Shown piece after piece: positions 1 through 8,907 of a stretch of 64,000 bases of DNA. This DNA is from Actinomycetales bacterium (GTDB lineage Bacteria; Actinomycetota; Actinomycetes; Actinomycetales; Dermatophilaceae), in NCBI GenBank assembly GCA_016715285.1, contig JADKAO010000002.1:1-64000 (forward strand). Direction: 5' to 3'. Position 1 is the stretch's first letter; each line of letters opens with the position of its first letter. The notes under the pieces were generated by a model. The model was not told the origin of the DNA, made no database searches, and saw nothing but the letters and a program-made list of their open reading frames with translations. Position numbers and translations under genes: made by a program.

Positions 1-264
1 GCTCGGAGTTCCAGCCCGAGGTCGAGCAACCGACGGAACGCCGGACCGTTCGACCCCTTCACGGTCTACGCCGAAGGCGGAGGCGAGCTGCTCAGGGAAC
101 GATTGACGACTCTGTCCTTGGATCAGTTGCGCGACATCATTGCCGAGCACGGCATGGACAACGATCGGTTGGCCATGAAATGGAAGGATCCGGCACGGGT
201 CATCGATCGGATCCTCGAGCGAGTCAGCTCGCGTTCGGAAAAGGGCTCGGCCTTCAGGGCCTGA
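1..264 (+). CDS. C-terminal end of a SAP-like conserved hypothetical protein (5' end outside window)
   Basis: The frame is open from the first base to a TGA at 262-264, giving about 87 residues without a start, so the gene begins upstream. The readable tail contains FDPFTVYAEGG, then a short helical block with LDQLRDIIAEHGMD and MKWKDPARVIDRILERV. This pattern is typical of a widespread actinobacterial/phage C-terminal module with a SAP-like helix-extended-helix look, often found at the end of conserved hypothetical proteins. Its function is not known to me. The next gene begins 22 bases downstream on the same strand, so the two may be co-transcribed. Confidence 0.6.
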   Translation, partial: ARSSSPRSSNRRNAGPFDPFTVYAEGGGELLRERLTTLSLDQLRDIIAEHGMDNDRLAMKWKDPARVIDRILERVSSRSEKGSAFRA

Positions 265-286
265 GGAGCCCAGTGAGGAACCACAA

Positions 287-1890
287 ATGAGCGTCCTGTA
301 TCGAGCCCTCTGGTCAGACGAGAGTCAAGTGGACCGGGACGGCTTCATCGAGCAGGCAAGGGCCAGGTTCACTGCCTGGGCGCTGGAAGACTCCGATGCT
401 GATCCACTCCACGACGGGACGACTGAAGTCGCACTCTCGGCCGACCGATCGCGGTGATCGAGATTCGAACCGTCGAGGGTGAGCAGAGCTCGGCTGGTCC
501 AGGACTTGAGTGCCTAACCCGCGACTCCACGGCAGGAGGGATAGAGCCGCGACCGTTTGGACCACGGTGATGTGGTCGCCAGCGCGGATGGCATCAACGT
601 CTGGATCGAGAACCAAGTCGAGACCGATGACGTCGCCCTGCGCGTGAAGGGAGGTCGCCCGCGCCTGGTCGACGACCTGCTGAGCCTCCCCGGTAAGCCA
701 CACCTCGCCGGCTCAGGGCTGTTCATCGACGTCCAGCCGATCACGGCCGATCAGGTTCCCGTGCTCGTCGAGCACCTCCAGTCGGCTAACCGCAGCTTGC
801 CCGTGATCGTGTGTAGCGAACCTGGCGGTGACCACGACGGACGGTGGGAGATCCGGGCAGAGCGGATCGCCAGGCGCGCGGCGGAATCGCAAGCGTGTTC
901 ACGCTTGCATCAGACGCCGTGACCGCGTTCCGCCGACACATCGGTCCACTGGCGGTCTGGGGCGGAGGTGTCCGGACCTACATGCCTGAGCCAGTCAGCG
1001 ATCCGTCAGACGGTTGGCGACACCGGTATATCCTCGGCCACCTCATGGCCTCACGTGAGGACTCCATGATCGACCGCATCGTCTATGGGGTTGCTCAAGC
1101 ATCAACTCGACGCCGCGTCCCAGACGACTTCCTCCGATTCACCACCATCCCCGCGGCCGCGGTCGCGGACGGCGAGGTCCGGGCCCGGTCTGAAGATGAG
1201 ATGGCGAGGGAGCGCGCCTCCTGGGACACAGCGCTTGACGATCAGATCGCCGAGACCAACGAGGCGGAGCGGGAGCTGAACCAGAAGCTAGGTCACCTCG
1301 AGCGGATCCGGTCAGCTCTTGAGGATAAAGGACTCCACCACCTGTTCTGGGGAACCATGCACGAACCGGGTGAGGACATTCCCGACGAAGTGCAAGACAC
1401 CTCCGAGGCAGTCATGGCCGCGCAGATGTACCTCACGGACCGAGTCGTCGTCCATGACGACGCAGCGCGAGAACTCGACGGCATCGACACCTGCCCACAG
1501 GCCTACTCCTGGGGCAACAAGTCGTGGCGCGGCTTCAGGGCGCTAGCGGCATACGCTGAGTCGAGAGCATCAGGATTTCGGGGCAGCTTTTGGGGAGTGG
1601 TGCCGCGAGGGCGGGCCCTTCGCGTGGCCAGCCAACTCAAGCACCTGTCGATGACCGAGTCAGAAACCGTACAGAACAACGAGAAACTCAGCAGGTGTCG
1701 AGTTCTCCCTGTCTCGCAAGAGGGGAGGCCGGCGGGACAGTCACCATGTTGAGTCATCTCAAGATCGCCGAAGGCGGCGGCGACCCTGGCGCCCAGGATC
1801 TACTTCTACGACGACACCGGCGGGCCTACGGCCAAGATGCACGTCGGCTTCGTGGGGCCCCACTATCTGATGCCGAACACGAAATCCTGA
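287..1890 (+). pseudogene. Frameshifted conserved hypothetical protein (about 530 codons, several indels)
   Basis: Reading starts at ATG 287 (MSVLYRALWSDE) but that frame stops at 455-457. The apparent continuation is carried by other frames: IEIRTVEGEQ from about 459, then from about 550 a long stretch with ENQVETDDVALRVKGGRPRL and VIVCSEPGGDHDG, then from about 880 GGVRTYMPEPVSDPSDGWRHR, LKHLSMTESETVQNNE, and finally IYFYDDTGGPTAKMHVGF ending at TGA 1888-1890. The pieces join smoothly in order, which suggests one ancestral protein hit by at least four indels near 450, 545, 875 and 1750, plus one compensated pair near 1600. I do not recognise a named family. The cause could be real decay or sequencing error, since the lesions match the pattern seen throughout the first 15 kb. 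It holds one GTATGCCG-type octamer at 1547. Confidence 0.65.
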
Positions 1891-2061
1891 GCGCCAGGCT
1901 GACGGACGCCACCCGACCCATGCGACGGCCCCACGCAAGTGACACTTGGGTACCGCCTCGTCGTCAGATCCGAGGCCCAGTTCCACCGTTCGTAGGACGG
2001 GTAGCTTCGATGCGCGCTACGATAGATCTATTATTAATCAATCGTTGAAAGGGAGTGGAGC

Positions 2062-2184
2062 ATGGCACGTACGCCAGGCGCCAAGAACAAGACCCCCCGT
2101 GAGCTTCGCGCGGAGGCCAAGCGCCTGAACGAGAAAACGAGCCTGCTGGAGAAGATCCAGAAGCTCAAGGGTCAGAAGAAGTAG
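2062..2184 (+). CDS. Small basic helical protein, 40 aa
   Basis: This 40-codon frame starts at ATG 2062 and ends at TAG 2182-2184. A good ribosome site (GGGAGTGGAG) sits directly upstream. The product is strongly basic, with 11 Lys and 4 Arg: it opens with MARTPGAKNKTPRELRAEAK and continues as an amphipathic helix (NEKTSLLEKIQKLKGQKK) likely to form a short coiled coil. The preceding 40 bases are AT-rich (ctattattaatcaatc), unusual for this genome and plausibly the promoter. I do not recognise a family. The charge suggests nucleic-acid or membrane-surface contact, which is inference only. Confidence 0.5.
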   Translation: MARTPGAKNKTPRELRAEAKRLNEKTSLLEKIQKLKGQKK

Positions 2185-2326
2185 TCGGGCAGCCGATGTT
2201 GCATGGAGTGATGCACCTCCAAGACGGGACGAGCGAAGCGAAAGACGTTTATTCGAGAAGGCGGAAGCCGCGCCCACGGCCAATGGCCGAACTTCGAACA
2301 CCGACGCCACCAGCGAGCGGGGAGAC

Positions 2327-2659
2327 GTGGCACTAGAGGCCCCAGGTGTGAACGAAAAAGCCGAAGCAGAGGAGGGCGGGAGCCCGCATGGCGATCGGCT
2401 TTCGCCACGTCCGGAGAGACATGGCAAGGGACTTAGCGATCAAGGTCCGGAGAGACCCGCAGGGAGACCCCGGGTGCCGTGGAAGAGAATCGCGATCGGA
2501 GCCGGAGGCTTGGCGCTCACCGTGGGAGGCACGGTAGTTGCCACCCTGGCAGCAACACACAGCTCCGCGCGGCGCGAGAACGCAGCCGCGTATGCCCACG
2601 GCCTACTCGACGCTGTTGAAGCGATTCGTAACGGCTACGACCCGTTAGAGGACAACTGA
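2327..2659 (+). CDS. Small single-pass membrane protein, 110 aa
   Basis: The frame opens at GTG 2327, preceded by GGGGAG, and runs to TGA at 2657-2659. Residues 1-50 are polar and rich in Glu, Gly and Pro (low-complexity cytoplasmic tail). Residues about 53-72 form one membrane segment (IAIGAGGLALTVGGTVVATL). The last 35 residues are a short helical tail with AYAHGLLDAVEAIRNGYDP. No family is recognised. It lies between two other very small genes on the same strand. The start is uncertain because the upstream frame stays open. Confidence 0.4.
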   Translation: MALEAPGVNEKAEAEEGGSPHGDRLSPRPERHGKGLSDQGPERPAGRPRVPWKRIAIGAGGLALTVGGTVVATLAATHSSARRENAAAYAHGLLDAVEAIRNGYDPLEDN

Positions 2660-2686
2660 GAACGTCCGAACAAGGAGGCCAAGATC

Positions 2687-2808
2687 TTGAGTGACTACAC
2701 CACCTGCCCGAAGTGTGGCATCGACTTTGACACCCTGCAGGCCCCCTCGACATCCATAAGGAACTCGGCTGCGAGTGGCAGGACGACGAGGACGAGTTCT
2801 ACTCGTAG
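2687..2808 (+). pseudogene. Small zinc-ribbon-like protein, interrupted by one frameshift
   Basis: The frame opens at TTG 2687 (second residues SDYTTCPKCGIDFDTLQ) with GGAGG upstream at about 2671. After the run GGCCCCC near 2742 the sensible continuation moves to another frame: LDIHKELGCEWQDDEDEFYS, ending in TAG 2806-2808. Joined, the product is about 40 residues with CPKC plus a downstream H...C, a plausible single zinc site, and an acidic C-terminus. The acidic tail and the H/C spacing make sense only after the shift, which argues for one indel in the C run rather than chance. Confidence 0.4.
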
Positions 2809-2903
2809 CTACGGGGGTACCCTGGCCGAGTTGAGTCGTTCATCGCCAAAATCCCACGCTCCAGCATTGTGCTGATCCTGCACGACTCGTGCTGATCGAG
2901 CGG

Positions 2904-2955
2904 AGAGTGCAAAGTACCCCGCACTCGATCGTGCAATCTCTGCTGCAACTCGACA
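2904..2955 (-). repeat. IS-like terminus, copy A, reading leftwards
   Basis: Read on the minus strand from 2955, this begins TGTCGAGTTGCAGCAGAGAT and continues with gattgcacg and ggtactttgca blocks. It aligns over about 50 bases, with small gaps, to the segment at 12092-12148. Sub-repeats of the type TTGCAC and CTACTTTGCA behind a TGT start are reminiscent of the multi-repeat ends of IS21-family elements. That family assignment is my inference. No transposase is present in the window. Confidence 0.4.
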
Positions 2956-2961
2956 TGATGA

Positions 2962-2990
2962 TGTCGAGATGGGGCTACTTTTCAGAACTG
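2962..2990 (+). repeat. IS-like terminus, copy B, reading rightwards (left edge of metal island)
   Basis: On the plus strand this begins TGTCGAGATGGGGCTACTTT at 2962. It stands back to back with copy A (which ends at 2955), separated by six bases (tgatga), so 2949-2968 is a perfect palindrome of two facing ends. Its first ten bases, TGTCGAGATG, are identical to the inward-reading terminus at 12148, making an inverted pair around 2962-12148. No matching target duplication is visible outside the two edges. Confidence 0.35.
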
Positions 2991-3021
2991 CTACCTATGT
3001 TTCATAGGAGGGTCGCGGCGT

Positions 3022-3417
3022 CTAAGCGAGCTCCTCGAGCACTACGGAGCGGTGGCATCTCTCCTCGTCCCGTTCAAAGCAGAGCAGCGCGACATGATGA
3101 TCCTGTCGCCAGAAGGTCAGTTGCTTGAGAGCGGCCCGTGCCTCGGGAGTCCGCAGGCTCGCGCGATAACGCTCTCTCCCCACCTCCAGATCTGAACCGG
3201 CAAACAGTGGCCGGTTCTCCTTCGCGTTTCCGAGCGGCCGAAGATGCTCGTACCGCACCCCAACCTCCCCGAGCGCGTCACCAAGGCCACGCTTGCTGAA
3301 ACCTTGCTTGCGGCTCAACGGAGTGAGGCGCACGTCGGCCACAAGATCGATCCCGGCAATTTTGACCCCCTCGACGAAGCCACCAATGTCGTAACCCTCA
3401 TATCCGATGGAGGTCAC
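3022..3417 (-). CDS. DUF488 family protein, 131 aa
   Basis: This compact protein shows the DUF488 pattern in order: MTSIGYEGYD at the N-terminus, ADVRLTPLSRKQGFSKRGL around residues 27-47, YEHLRPLGN near 56, and the C-terminal signature LLCFERDEERCHRSVV at about residues 110-126. Family members are small cytosolic proteins of unsettled biochemical role, often next to regulators or defence and stress genes. It begins 10 bases after the stop of the XRE regulator on the same strand, so the two almost certainly form one transcript. Length is usual for the family and the frame is intact, unlike most neighbours. Confidence 0.85.
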   Translation of the reverse strand: MTSIGYEGYDIGGFVEGVKIAGIDLVADVRLTPLSRKQGFSKRGLGDALGEVGVRYEHLRPLGNAKENRPLFAGSDLEVGRERYRASLRTPEARAALKQLTFWRQDHHVALLCFERDEERCHRSVVLEELA

Positions 3418-3426
3418 TCGACTCGC

Positions 3427-3636
3427 TCATGCCGGCAGCAGCCCATCGATGGTCATGCCCAGAGCATTGGCGATGTCGGCGATGCGGAAGACTCCAGGCT
3501 GAACGACGTGTCCCTGCTCGACCCTCCGCAGCGACTCAAGTCCCACGCCAGCATCGGCCGCCAGGCGTTCCTGAGTCATGCCCCGCTCCCGACGCGCGTA
3601 CGCGATGCGGGAGCCGAGTACCTGGCTGCGGGACAT
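3427..3636 (-). CDS. XRE-family helix-turn-helix regulator, 69 aa
   Basis: Nearly the whole protein is one HTH_3/XRE domain: LGSRIAYARRERGMTQERLA gives helices 1-2, AADAGVGLESLRRVEQG the recognition part, and FRIADIANALGMTIDGLL the closing helices. It is a DNA-binding repressor or activator with no sensing domain. It lies immediately upstream of the DUF488 gene, and the pair probably regulates its own transcription. The arrangement of a small XRE protein plus a partner invites a toxin-antitoxin reading, but DUF488 is not an established toxin. Confidence 0.85.
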   Translation of the reverse strand: MSRSQVLGSRIAYARRERGMTQERLAADAGVGLESLRRVEQGHVVQPGVFRIADIANALGMTIDGLLPA

Positions 3637-3732
3637 GCGTGGAAGACCTGGGGCTCACAGTGGTAGTAAAGCATTACGACCGTACCGGATTCGGACTCGG
3701 TCCGCCGAAAAGGAGCCATGAGCCCCGTCGGG

Positions 3733-4857
3733 TCAGGTCTGGCGCCGGGGCAGGGTGACCACGAAGGTCGCCCCTTGCCCTGGGCCTTGGCTCAGGGCCT
3801 GGATGGTTCCGTGGTGGGCGTCGATGATGGCTTTGCTGATGGTCAGGCCGATGCCGGATCCGGAGTGGTCGCGGCTTCGGGCGGCGTCGCCTCGGTAGAA
3901 CCGTTCGAAGACGTGGGGCAGGTGATCGGGCGTGATCCCTTCCCCGGTGTCCGTGACGGTGATGTCGATCTCGTCGTCGACCTGACGGGCGGAGACCGTG
4001 ACGATCCCGCCGGCGGGCGTGTGGCGCAGGGCATTCGTCAGAAGGTTGCTGAGGACCTGCCCGAGGCGTTGCCGGTCGATGTCGACGGTGAGTCCTGCGG
4101 CGCTGGTGGTGTCGACGGCGAGGTTGACGCCGGCGTCGTGGTAGCGGTCCCGGACGGCTTCGCCGGCGTTCCACAGCAGGTCCGAGACCGCGACCGCTTC
4201 GGGCAGGAGGCTGAGCCGGCCTTCTTCGGCGGTGGAGACCTCATCGATGTCCTCGGCGAGGCGAGCGAGACGGTCGGTCTGTTCGGTGAGGGCAGTTTGG
4301 GAGTCGGGGCCGAGCGTGACGACTCCGTCGTGCAGGCCGTCGTGGTAGGCGGTCAGTGTGGTGATGGGGGTGCGCAGTTCGTGGGCGAGGTCGGCGAGCA
4401 TGCGTCGCCTGGTGTCCTCGATCCCTTGGAGGCGTTCGGCCATGACGTTGAACGCGTCGGCGAGGGTGTTCAGTTCGGTCCCGGAGCCGGTGTCGCTCAC
4501 GCGGGTGGAGTAGTGGCCCCGGGACAGTTCGCGGGCTCCATGGGTGAGGTTGGCCAAGGGCGTGCGGATCCTTCGGGTCAGCAGCCATGTGACGATGCCG
4601 GCTGCCAGCAGGGAGATCGTCAACCCGGTGCCGAGTGCCAGGAAGGACGCGTCGCGGTAGGCCATCTCGATGTGGACAAGCTCCGGGGAGTTCTCGGCGT
4701 GGCCGGCTTCGAGCAGGTGCTGGTGGAAGATTGAGGGACCCAGCAGTGCCGCCACCAGGCCAGTGGTCAGCGCCCCGGCGATGAGAACGATCGTCTGTCC
4801 GGCGAGCAGCCGGCTGGCCAGGCCGCGGCCAGTGGTGAACCGTGTCGGGGGTGTCAT
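3733..4857 (-). CDS. Membrane sensor histidine kinase of a metal-responsive two-component system, 374 aa
   Basis: Domains in order: TM1 about residues 18-40, an extracytoplasmic loop of only about 30 residues, TM2 about 72-94, HAMP to about 145, HisKA with phospho-acceptor His near residue 159 (LADLAHELRTPITTL), and HATPase_c with the N box (LSNLLTNALRH), G1 box (VTDTGEGI), F box (HVFERFYRGD) and G2 box (GSGIGLTISK). All catalytic motifs are present. The start overlaps the end of the response-regulator gene by 4 bases. Position inside a copper-type gene set points to copper or silver sensing (CopS/CusS-like role), which is inference from context; the sensor loop has few recognisable metal ligands. 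Confidence 0.88.
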   Translation of the reverse strand: MTPPTRFTTGRGLASRLLAGQTIVLIAGALTTGLVAALLGPSIFHQHLLEAGHAENSPELVHIEMAYRDASFLALGTGLTISLLAAGIVTWLLTRRIRTPLANLTHGARELSRGHYSTRVSDTGSGTELNTLADAFNVMAERLQGIEDTRRRMLADLAHELRTPITTLTAYHDGLHDGVVTLGPDSQTALTEQTDRLARLAEDIDEVSTAEEGRLSLLPEAVAVSDLLWNAGEAVRDRYHDAGVNLAVDTTSAAGLTVDIDRQRLGQVLSNLLTNALRHTPAGGIVTVSARQVDDEIDITVTDTGEGITPDHLPHVFERFYRGDAARSRDHSGSGIGLTISKAIIDAHHGTIQALSQGPGQGATFVVTLPRRQT

Positions 4858-5564
4858 CCTCTGCCCATTCGGTAGCCGACGCCGCGGACGGTGGTGATGT
4901 ATCGGGCGGTGTCGGGGTCGTCGCGGAGTTTGCGTCGCAGGTGGGCGATGTGGACGTCGACCAGATGCTCGTCACCGACCCACCCGGGGCCCCAGACCTC
5001 CTCGATGAGTTGCCCCCGGGTGAAAGCCACCGCTGGACGCGAGGCCAAGGTGATGAGCAGGTCTCGTTCGGTCGGGGTCAACGCGACCGGCTCACCGCCG
5101 AGGTGGACCTCGTGACCGACGGGGTCGACGCGCAGGTTGAACGACCAAACCGTCGCGTCTTTCTGGGCGTGGGCGCGGGACCGGTGCGTGGACGCCGTAG
5201 GACGGTCTGGACACGGGCGACCAGCTCACGCACACTGAACGGTTTGGTCAGGTAGTCGTCGGCGCCGACGGACAGTCCGATGAGGGTGTCGATCTCTTCT
5301 TACGGGCCGGTGATCAGGTTGTAGCAGTCGGAGAAGGTGCGGATCTGCCGGCAGACCTCGATGCCGTCCAGTCCGGGCAGGCCTAGGTCGAGGATGACGA
5401 CATCGGGTTCGTTTTCGCGGACGGCGTCCACGGCCGCGATGCCGGTGTGCACGACCGCGGTCCGAATCCGGCGCGCGAGGTACGCCAGACCATCCGGCCA
5501 GCGTCCCCTCGTCTTCGACCACCAGGACGCGGCCGGTCGCGGCAGGGCTGGGCTGATCAGTCAC
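4854..5564 (-). pseudogene. OmpR-family response regulator (CopR-like), broken by frameshifts and a stop
   Basis: Read from GTG 5564 the N-terminus is VTDQPSPAATGRVLVVEDEG. After that the receiver domain continues only by switching frame: VVILDLGLPGLDG (phospho-acceptor Asp) near 5390, an in-frame TAA near 5300, then GADDYLTKPFSVREL (conserved Lys) near 5250. The intact DNA-binding end is in a third frame, from TPTERDLLITLASRPAVAFT to HIAHLRRKLRDDPDTARYI and VRGVGYRMG at 4854. At least three lesions interrupt an otherwise textbook winged-helix regulator. If they are real, the kinase next door has no working partner here. If they are sequencing errors, the gene is a normal copR. Confidence 0.75.
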
Positions 5565-5626
5565 GCCGTCCAGTCTGCCCGGCCTCCTCGTGCACCCCGC
5601 CCGATCCCCGCGCTCGATGGGGGCGA

Positions 5627-5644
5627 TCTTCGTCAAACCTCAAC
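5627..5644. promoter_or_regulatory. Putative response-regulator operator, copy 1 of 3
   Basis: The plus-strand sequence tcttcgtcaaacctcaac is one of three related 18-mers in the island. Its complement, GTTGAGGTTTGACGAAGA, contains the heptad-spaced half-sites common for OmpR-family regulators. It lies between the divergent regulator gene and the SHOCT gene, 98 bases upstream of the latter's start. Confidence 0.45.
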
Positions 5645-5741
5645 CTCGCCACGACCGGATCGACGGGTCCTGCCGCGAGCGTGGCGCTCACGGGCCACAC
5701 ACGGTGACCTGATCACGCTCCCATGGAAGGAAGCACCGATC

Positions 5742-5981
5742 ATGATGTGGAACAACGGCACTGGCATGGGGTGGGGCATGTGGCTGGTGATGGGATCGGG
5801 GGCGCTGGCGTTCTGGCTGGTGGTCATCCTCGTGATTCCGCTCACTGCTGCCCGACCGCACGAAGGACAACACGGCGCCGCGACCGACCCGTTGACCTTG
5901 CTCAAGGAGGCCCTGGCGCGAGGCGAGGTCTCCGTCGAGGAGTACGAGCATCGCCGCCGCATCCTGTCCGACATTCACTGA
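5742..5981 (+). CDS. SHOCT-domain small membrane protein, 79 aa
   Basis: ATG 5742 follows GGAAGGA. Residues about 12-36 form one hydrophobic segment (WLVMGSGALAFWLVVILVI) behind a Met/Gly/Asn-rich N-terminus. The C-terminal 30 residues are a SHOCT domain: DPLTLLKEALARGEVSVEEY then EHRRRIL. SHOCT segments are short C-terminal helical pairs thought to mediate oligomerisation. Small proteins of this shape are frequent in actinobacterial copper clusters. It is the first gene after the operator at 5627 and precedes the multicopper oxidase by 31 bases, so the two are probably one transcript. Confidence 0.8.
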   Translation: MMWNNGTGMGWGMWLVMGSGALAFWLVVILVIPLTAARPHEGQHGAATDPLTLLKEALARGEVSVEEYEHRRRILSDIH

Positions 5982-6012
5982 CCCCGACACCCTGACCAAG
6001 GAGCCACCTCCG

Positions 6013-7526
6013 GTGACCAACCCCCTGCTGTCTCGTCGCACCCTGCTCGTGGGAGGTCTCGGCCTCGCGTCCGTCGGCGCGTTGTCCGCCTGCACCTCCA
6101 GCGGTGGCAACAAAGCCGGTATGCCGTCGCGCACCTTTGGTGCCCCCTCGTCGGTCTCCCCGTCGGCCGGGCAGAAGGTGGTCGAGGCGAGCCTGACCGC
6201 CAGGCCGGCCACTCTCGATCTGGCCGGACGGCAGGTTTCCACGTGGGCGTACGGTGAGGCCGCGCCCGGTCCGCTGGTGCGCGCCACCGCAGGTGACTTC
6301 CTGCGCCTGACCTTGGACAACCAGCTGCCCGCCGACACCACCATCCACTGGCACGGCATCCGGCTGCGCAACTCCGCCGACGGGGTCCCCGGGTTGACCC
6401 AGGACCCGGTCAAGCCCGGGGCGAAGTACGTCTATGAGTTCACCGCCCCCGACCCGGGCACCTACTTCTTCCACCCGCACGTCGGCGTCCAGCTCGACCG
6501 GGCCCTCTACGCGCCGATGGTCATCGACGACCCCGCCGACCCCGGCAGGTATGACGCCGAATGGATCGTGGCCCTCGACGACTGGATCGACGGCACCGGC
6601 ACCACCCCCGATGACGTCCTGAAGAAGCTCATCGCCGACGGTGGCACCACCAGCCCTGGCGGGATGGGCGGGATGGGCGGCATGGGTGGCATGGACCACG
6701 GGTCGATGGGCGGCATGTCGATGGGGACACCACCGTGGGGTGACGCCGGTGACGTCCAGTACCCCTTGTTCCTCATCAATGGGAAGCCGGCGACCGACCC
6801 GGACGTGCTGACCGCCACACCGGGCCAAAAGGTGCGACTGCGGGTGATCAACGCCGCCTCCGACACCATCTTCACGGTCGCGCTCGGCGGTCACCGGATG
6901 ACCATCACCGAGACCGACGGCCACGCTGTGCAACCCGCCGAGGTCGACGCGTTCTACATCGGGATGGGTGAACGTTACGACGCGATCGTCACCGTCAAGG
7001 ACGGCGTGTTCCCGCTCGTGGCCCGACCCTTCGGCAAGACCAGCGGCTGCCAAGCCGTCGCGCTGTTGCGTACCGGTTCGGGTGCGGCACCCGACCCCGG
7101 GGTCACGCCAGCTGAGCTGTCAGCGCAGGTCCTGATCGGGTCCCAGCTCCAACCGGCCGAGTCCTCCCGGCTGCCCAACAAGTCACCCGACGCGACCGTC
7201 GACCTGAGCCTGCAGGGGTCGATGAAGCCCTACCAGTGGGGCATCAACGGCGCGCCGTTCGGGCAGAACGAGCCCCTCACCGTCAAGGCCGGGCAACGTC
7301 TGCGGATCAACGCCACCAACATGACGATGATGACTCACCCCCTGCACCTGCATGGACACACCTTCGCGCTGCCTTCAGGCCTGCGCAAGGACACCGTTCT
7401 GATGGCCCCCTATGCAGTCGTTCGCGATCGACCGACGCCGACAACGCCGGCGACCGGATGATCCACTGCCACAACATCTACCACGCAGAGGCCGGCATGA
7501 TGATCGCCCTCAACGCCGTCGCATGA
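6013..7526 (+). CDS. Multicopper oxidase (CueO-like), frameshifted near its C-terminus
   Basis: GTG start with GGAG upstream. The N-terminus has a Tat-like SRRTLLVGG followed by a lipobox (ALSAC at about residue 28), so it is an exported lipoprotein. Cupredoxin copper motifs appear in order: TIHWHGIRL, TYFFHPHVG, then a Met/Gly/His-rich loop at about 6655-6730 typical of cuprous oxidases, and HPLHLHGHTF. The last motif (MIHCHNIYHAEAGMM) is intact but in another frame. Two indels, after GCCCCC near 7410 and near 7435, separate it from the main frame, which otherwise ends at 7461. The final stop overlaps the next start as ATGA at 7523. The likely role is oxidation of Cu(I) outside the membrane. 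Confidence 0.85.
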
Positions 7527-8449
7527 GGACGCCACGAGGCAAACGGCTGCTCCTCGCCGCAGCCGCCCTTGCCGCGAGTACGACCCTGACCGCGTGCGGC
7601 GCAACGGCCACCCCGCTGGCTCGACCCCTGCGGGCCAGACCGCAGCCCCAACAACCATGACGCCGCCCAGCTCGGTGACCGCTCCACCGAGCGCCAGCGC
7701 GAAACCCGTCGCCATCACGCACATCCATGCCATCGCCCGCGACCCCAGCGACGGCACGCTGCTCCTGGCCACGCACGAAGGGCTCTATGCGAAGGAGGCC
7801 GATGGCCTGACCCTGCGCGGACCCGTCATGGACCTCATGGGGTTCACGGTCAGCCCGGACGGAACCTTCTACGCCCCGGCCACCCTGGCCTTGGGGCAGT
7901 CGACCTGCCGCAACCCCTGGGGTTGATTCGCTCCACCGACCGTGGCCGCACCTGGCAGGTCACCTCCCGCGGCGGGCAATCCGACTTCCACGCCTTGACC
8001 GCCGGACCCCAGATGGTCGTCGGCTTCGACGGCGCGCTGCGGACCACCAGCGACGGCAAGCAATGGGCCGATCGCGGCATACCCGCTCCACCACGGTCCA
8101 TATCTACCTCACCCACCTCCGGCACCTTGGTCGCCACCACCGAGAAGGGACTGCTCCGCAGCACCGACCACGGCGCCACCTGGCAGACCCTCACCACCCC
8201 CCGCCCTATCCGTCCTCACCGCTTGGGCCGACGAGTCCACCCTGGTCATCGCCACGACCGACGGCCGGCTGGCCACCAGCACCGACCAAGGCGCCACCTG
8301 GACCCTCGGCACACGCGTCGTCGGACCCGTCGAAGCGCTCTGGGCCGGGCCGATCCGGCTCCGGCGAGGTGCAGGTCGTCGTCGCCCTGCACGACCGGGT
8401 CCTGCGCACCACCGACAACGGCGCGACCACCACCGACGCGCTTGCCTGA
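7523..8449 (+). pseudogene. Secreted BNR-repeat / F510_1955-type glycosylhydrolase-like protein, several frameshifts
   Basis: ATG 7523 overlaps the oxidase stop. The N-terminus is a lipoprotein signal (KRLLLAAAALAASTTLTAC). The body has the features of the F510_1955 group: ITHIHAIARDPSDGTLLLAT, MDLMGFTVSPDGTFYAP, then repeated BNR/Asp-box units such as STDRGRTW, TTSDGKQW and STDHGATW. These repeats fall in at least three frames between about 7600 and 8449 and the tail (RVLRTTDNGATTTDALA) is in a further frame, so at least four indels are present. Members occur beside copper genes in actinobacteria. The beta-propeller fold is expected but its substrate is unknown. Confidence 0.65.
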
Positions 8450-8457
8450 ACCGGAAG

Positions 8458-8475
8458 TCTTGACCAGATCTGAAC
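8458..8475. promoter_or_regulatory. Putative response-regulator operator, copy 2 of 3
   Basis: The plus-strand sequence tcttgaccagatctgaac differs from the copy at 8908 at four of 18 positions. It ends 89 bases upstream of the start of the small membrane-protein gene at 8565. Confidence 0.4.
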
Positions 8476-8564
8476 GCGACCGAACCCCGAGCGCCACACC
8501 CGGGCTCAATCCTGAAGTGACGGAGACGACCCCGCGTTTCCGCAACTCAACCACGGAGCCGACG

Positions 8565-8888
8565 ATGACCTCGAACCCCCCCGACCATCACTATGCCGAC
8601 TTCACGAGCCACGAGCCGGCGGCACCAACCGAGCGCCCCGCTACCCACCAACGCGGACGCGGCCACGGCTGGCTCATGTGGCGCATGCCTGCCCATGCCT
8701 TCGCCCTCATCGGCGTCCTGATCGCCACCGGCACCCTCGGCGTCGGCGCCCTCTGTATGCCGTGGGGTGCCTGGCCAGCGATGGCCATCATGATGACCTG
8801 GATGAACCACACCGACCGCTCCACCGATCGGGACCTGCAACACTGTCGTGCGTTCTTCTCTTCAACGGCCAACCGCCCGCCTCGGTGA
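8565..8888 (+). CDS. Small membrane protein resembling DUF2933-type copper-cluster proteins, 107 aa
   Basis: ATG 8565 follows CGGAG. The N-terminal 40 residues are polar and His-rich. The core reads GHGWLMWRMPAHAFALIGVL then IATGTLGVGALCMPWGAWPA and MAIMMTWMNH, two membrane helices with Met residues as in the short DUF2933-like proteins that accompany copper genes. A better match to that pattern (LYAVGCLA) exists in the neighbouring frame at about 8752-8775, so two small compensating indels may have scrambled about 10 residues and possibly the C-terminus. It holds a GTATGCCG octamer at 8753. Function is unknown; a membrane copper-binding role is inference. Confidence 0.5.
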   Translation: MTSNPPDHHYADFTSHEPAAPTERPATHQRGRGHGWLMWRMPAHAFALIGVLIATGTLGVGALCMPWGAWPAMAIMMTWMNHTDRSTDRDLQHCRAFFSSTANRPPR

Positions 8889-8907
8889 ACACGTAGCGTC
8901 GGGCCGA

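Noticed and set aside
3022..3636. Toxin-antitoxin pair formed by the XRE and DUF488 genes
   Set aside because: The gene order fits loosely, but DUF488 has no established toxin activity and the protein lacks known toxin motifs.
8565..8888. A cytochrome or transporter subunit
   Set aside because: Only two short helices with Met residues and no haem or transporter motif. A small copper-cluster membrane protein fits better.
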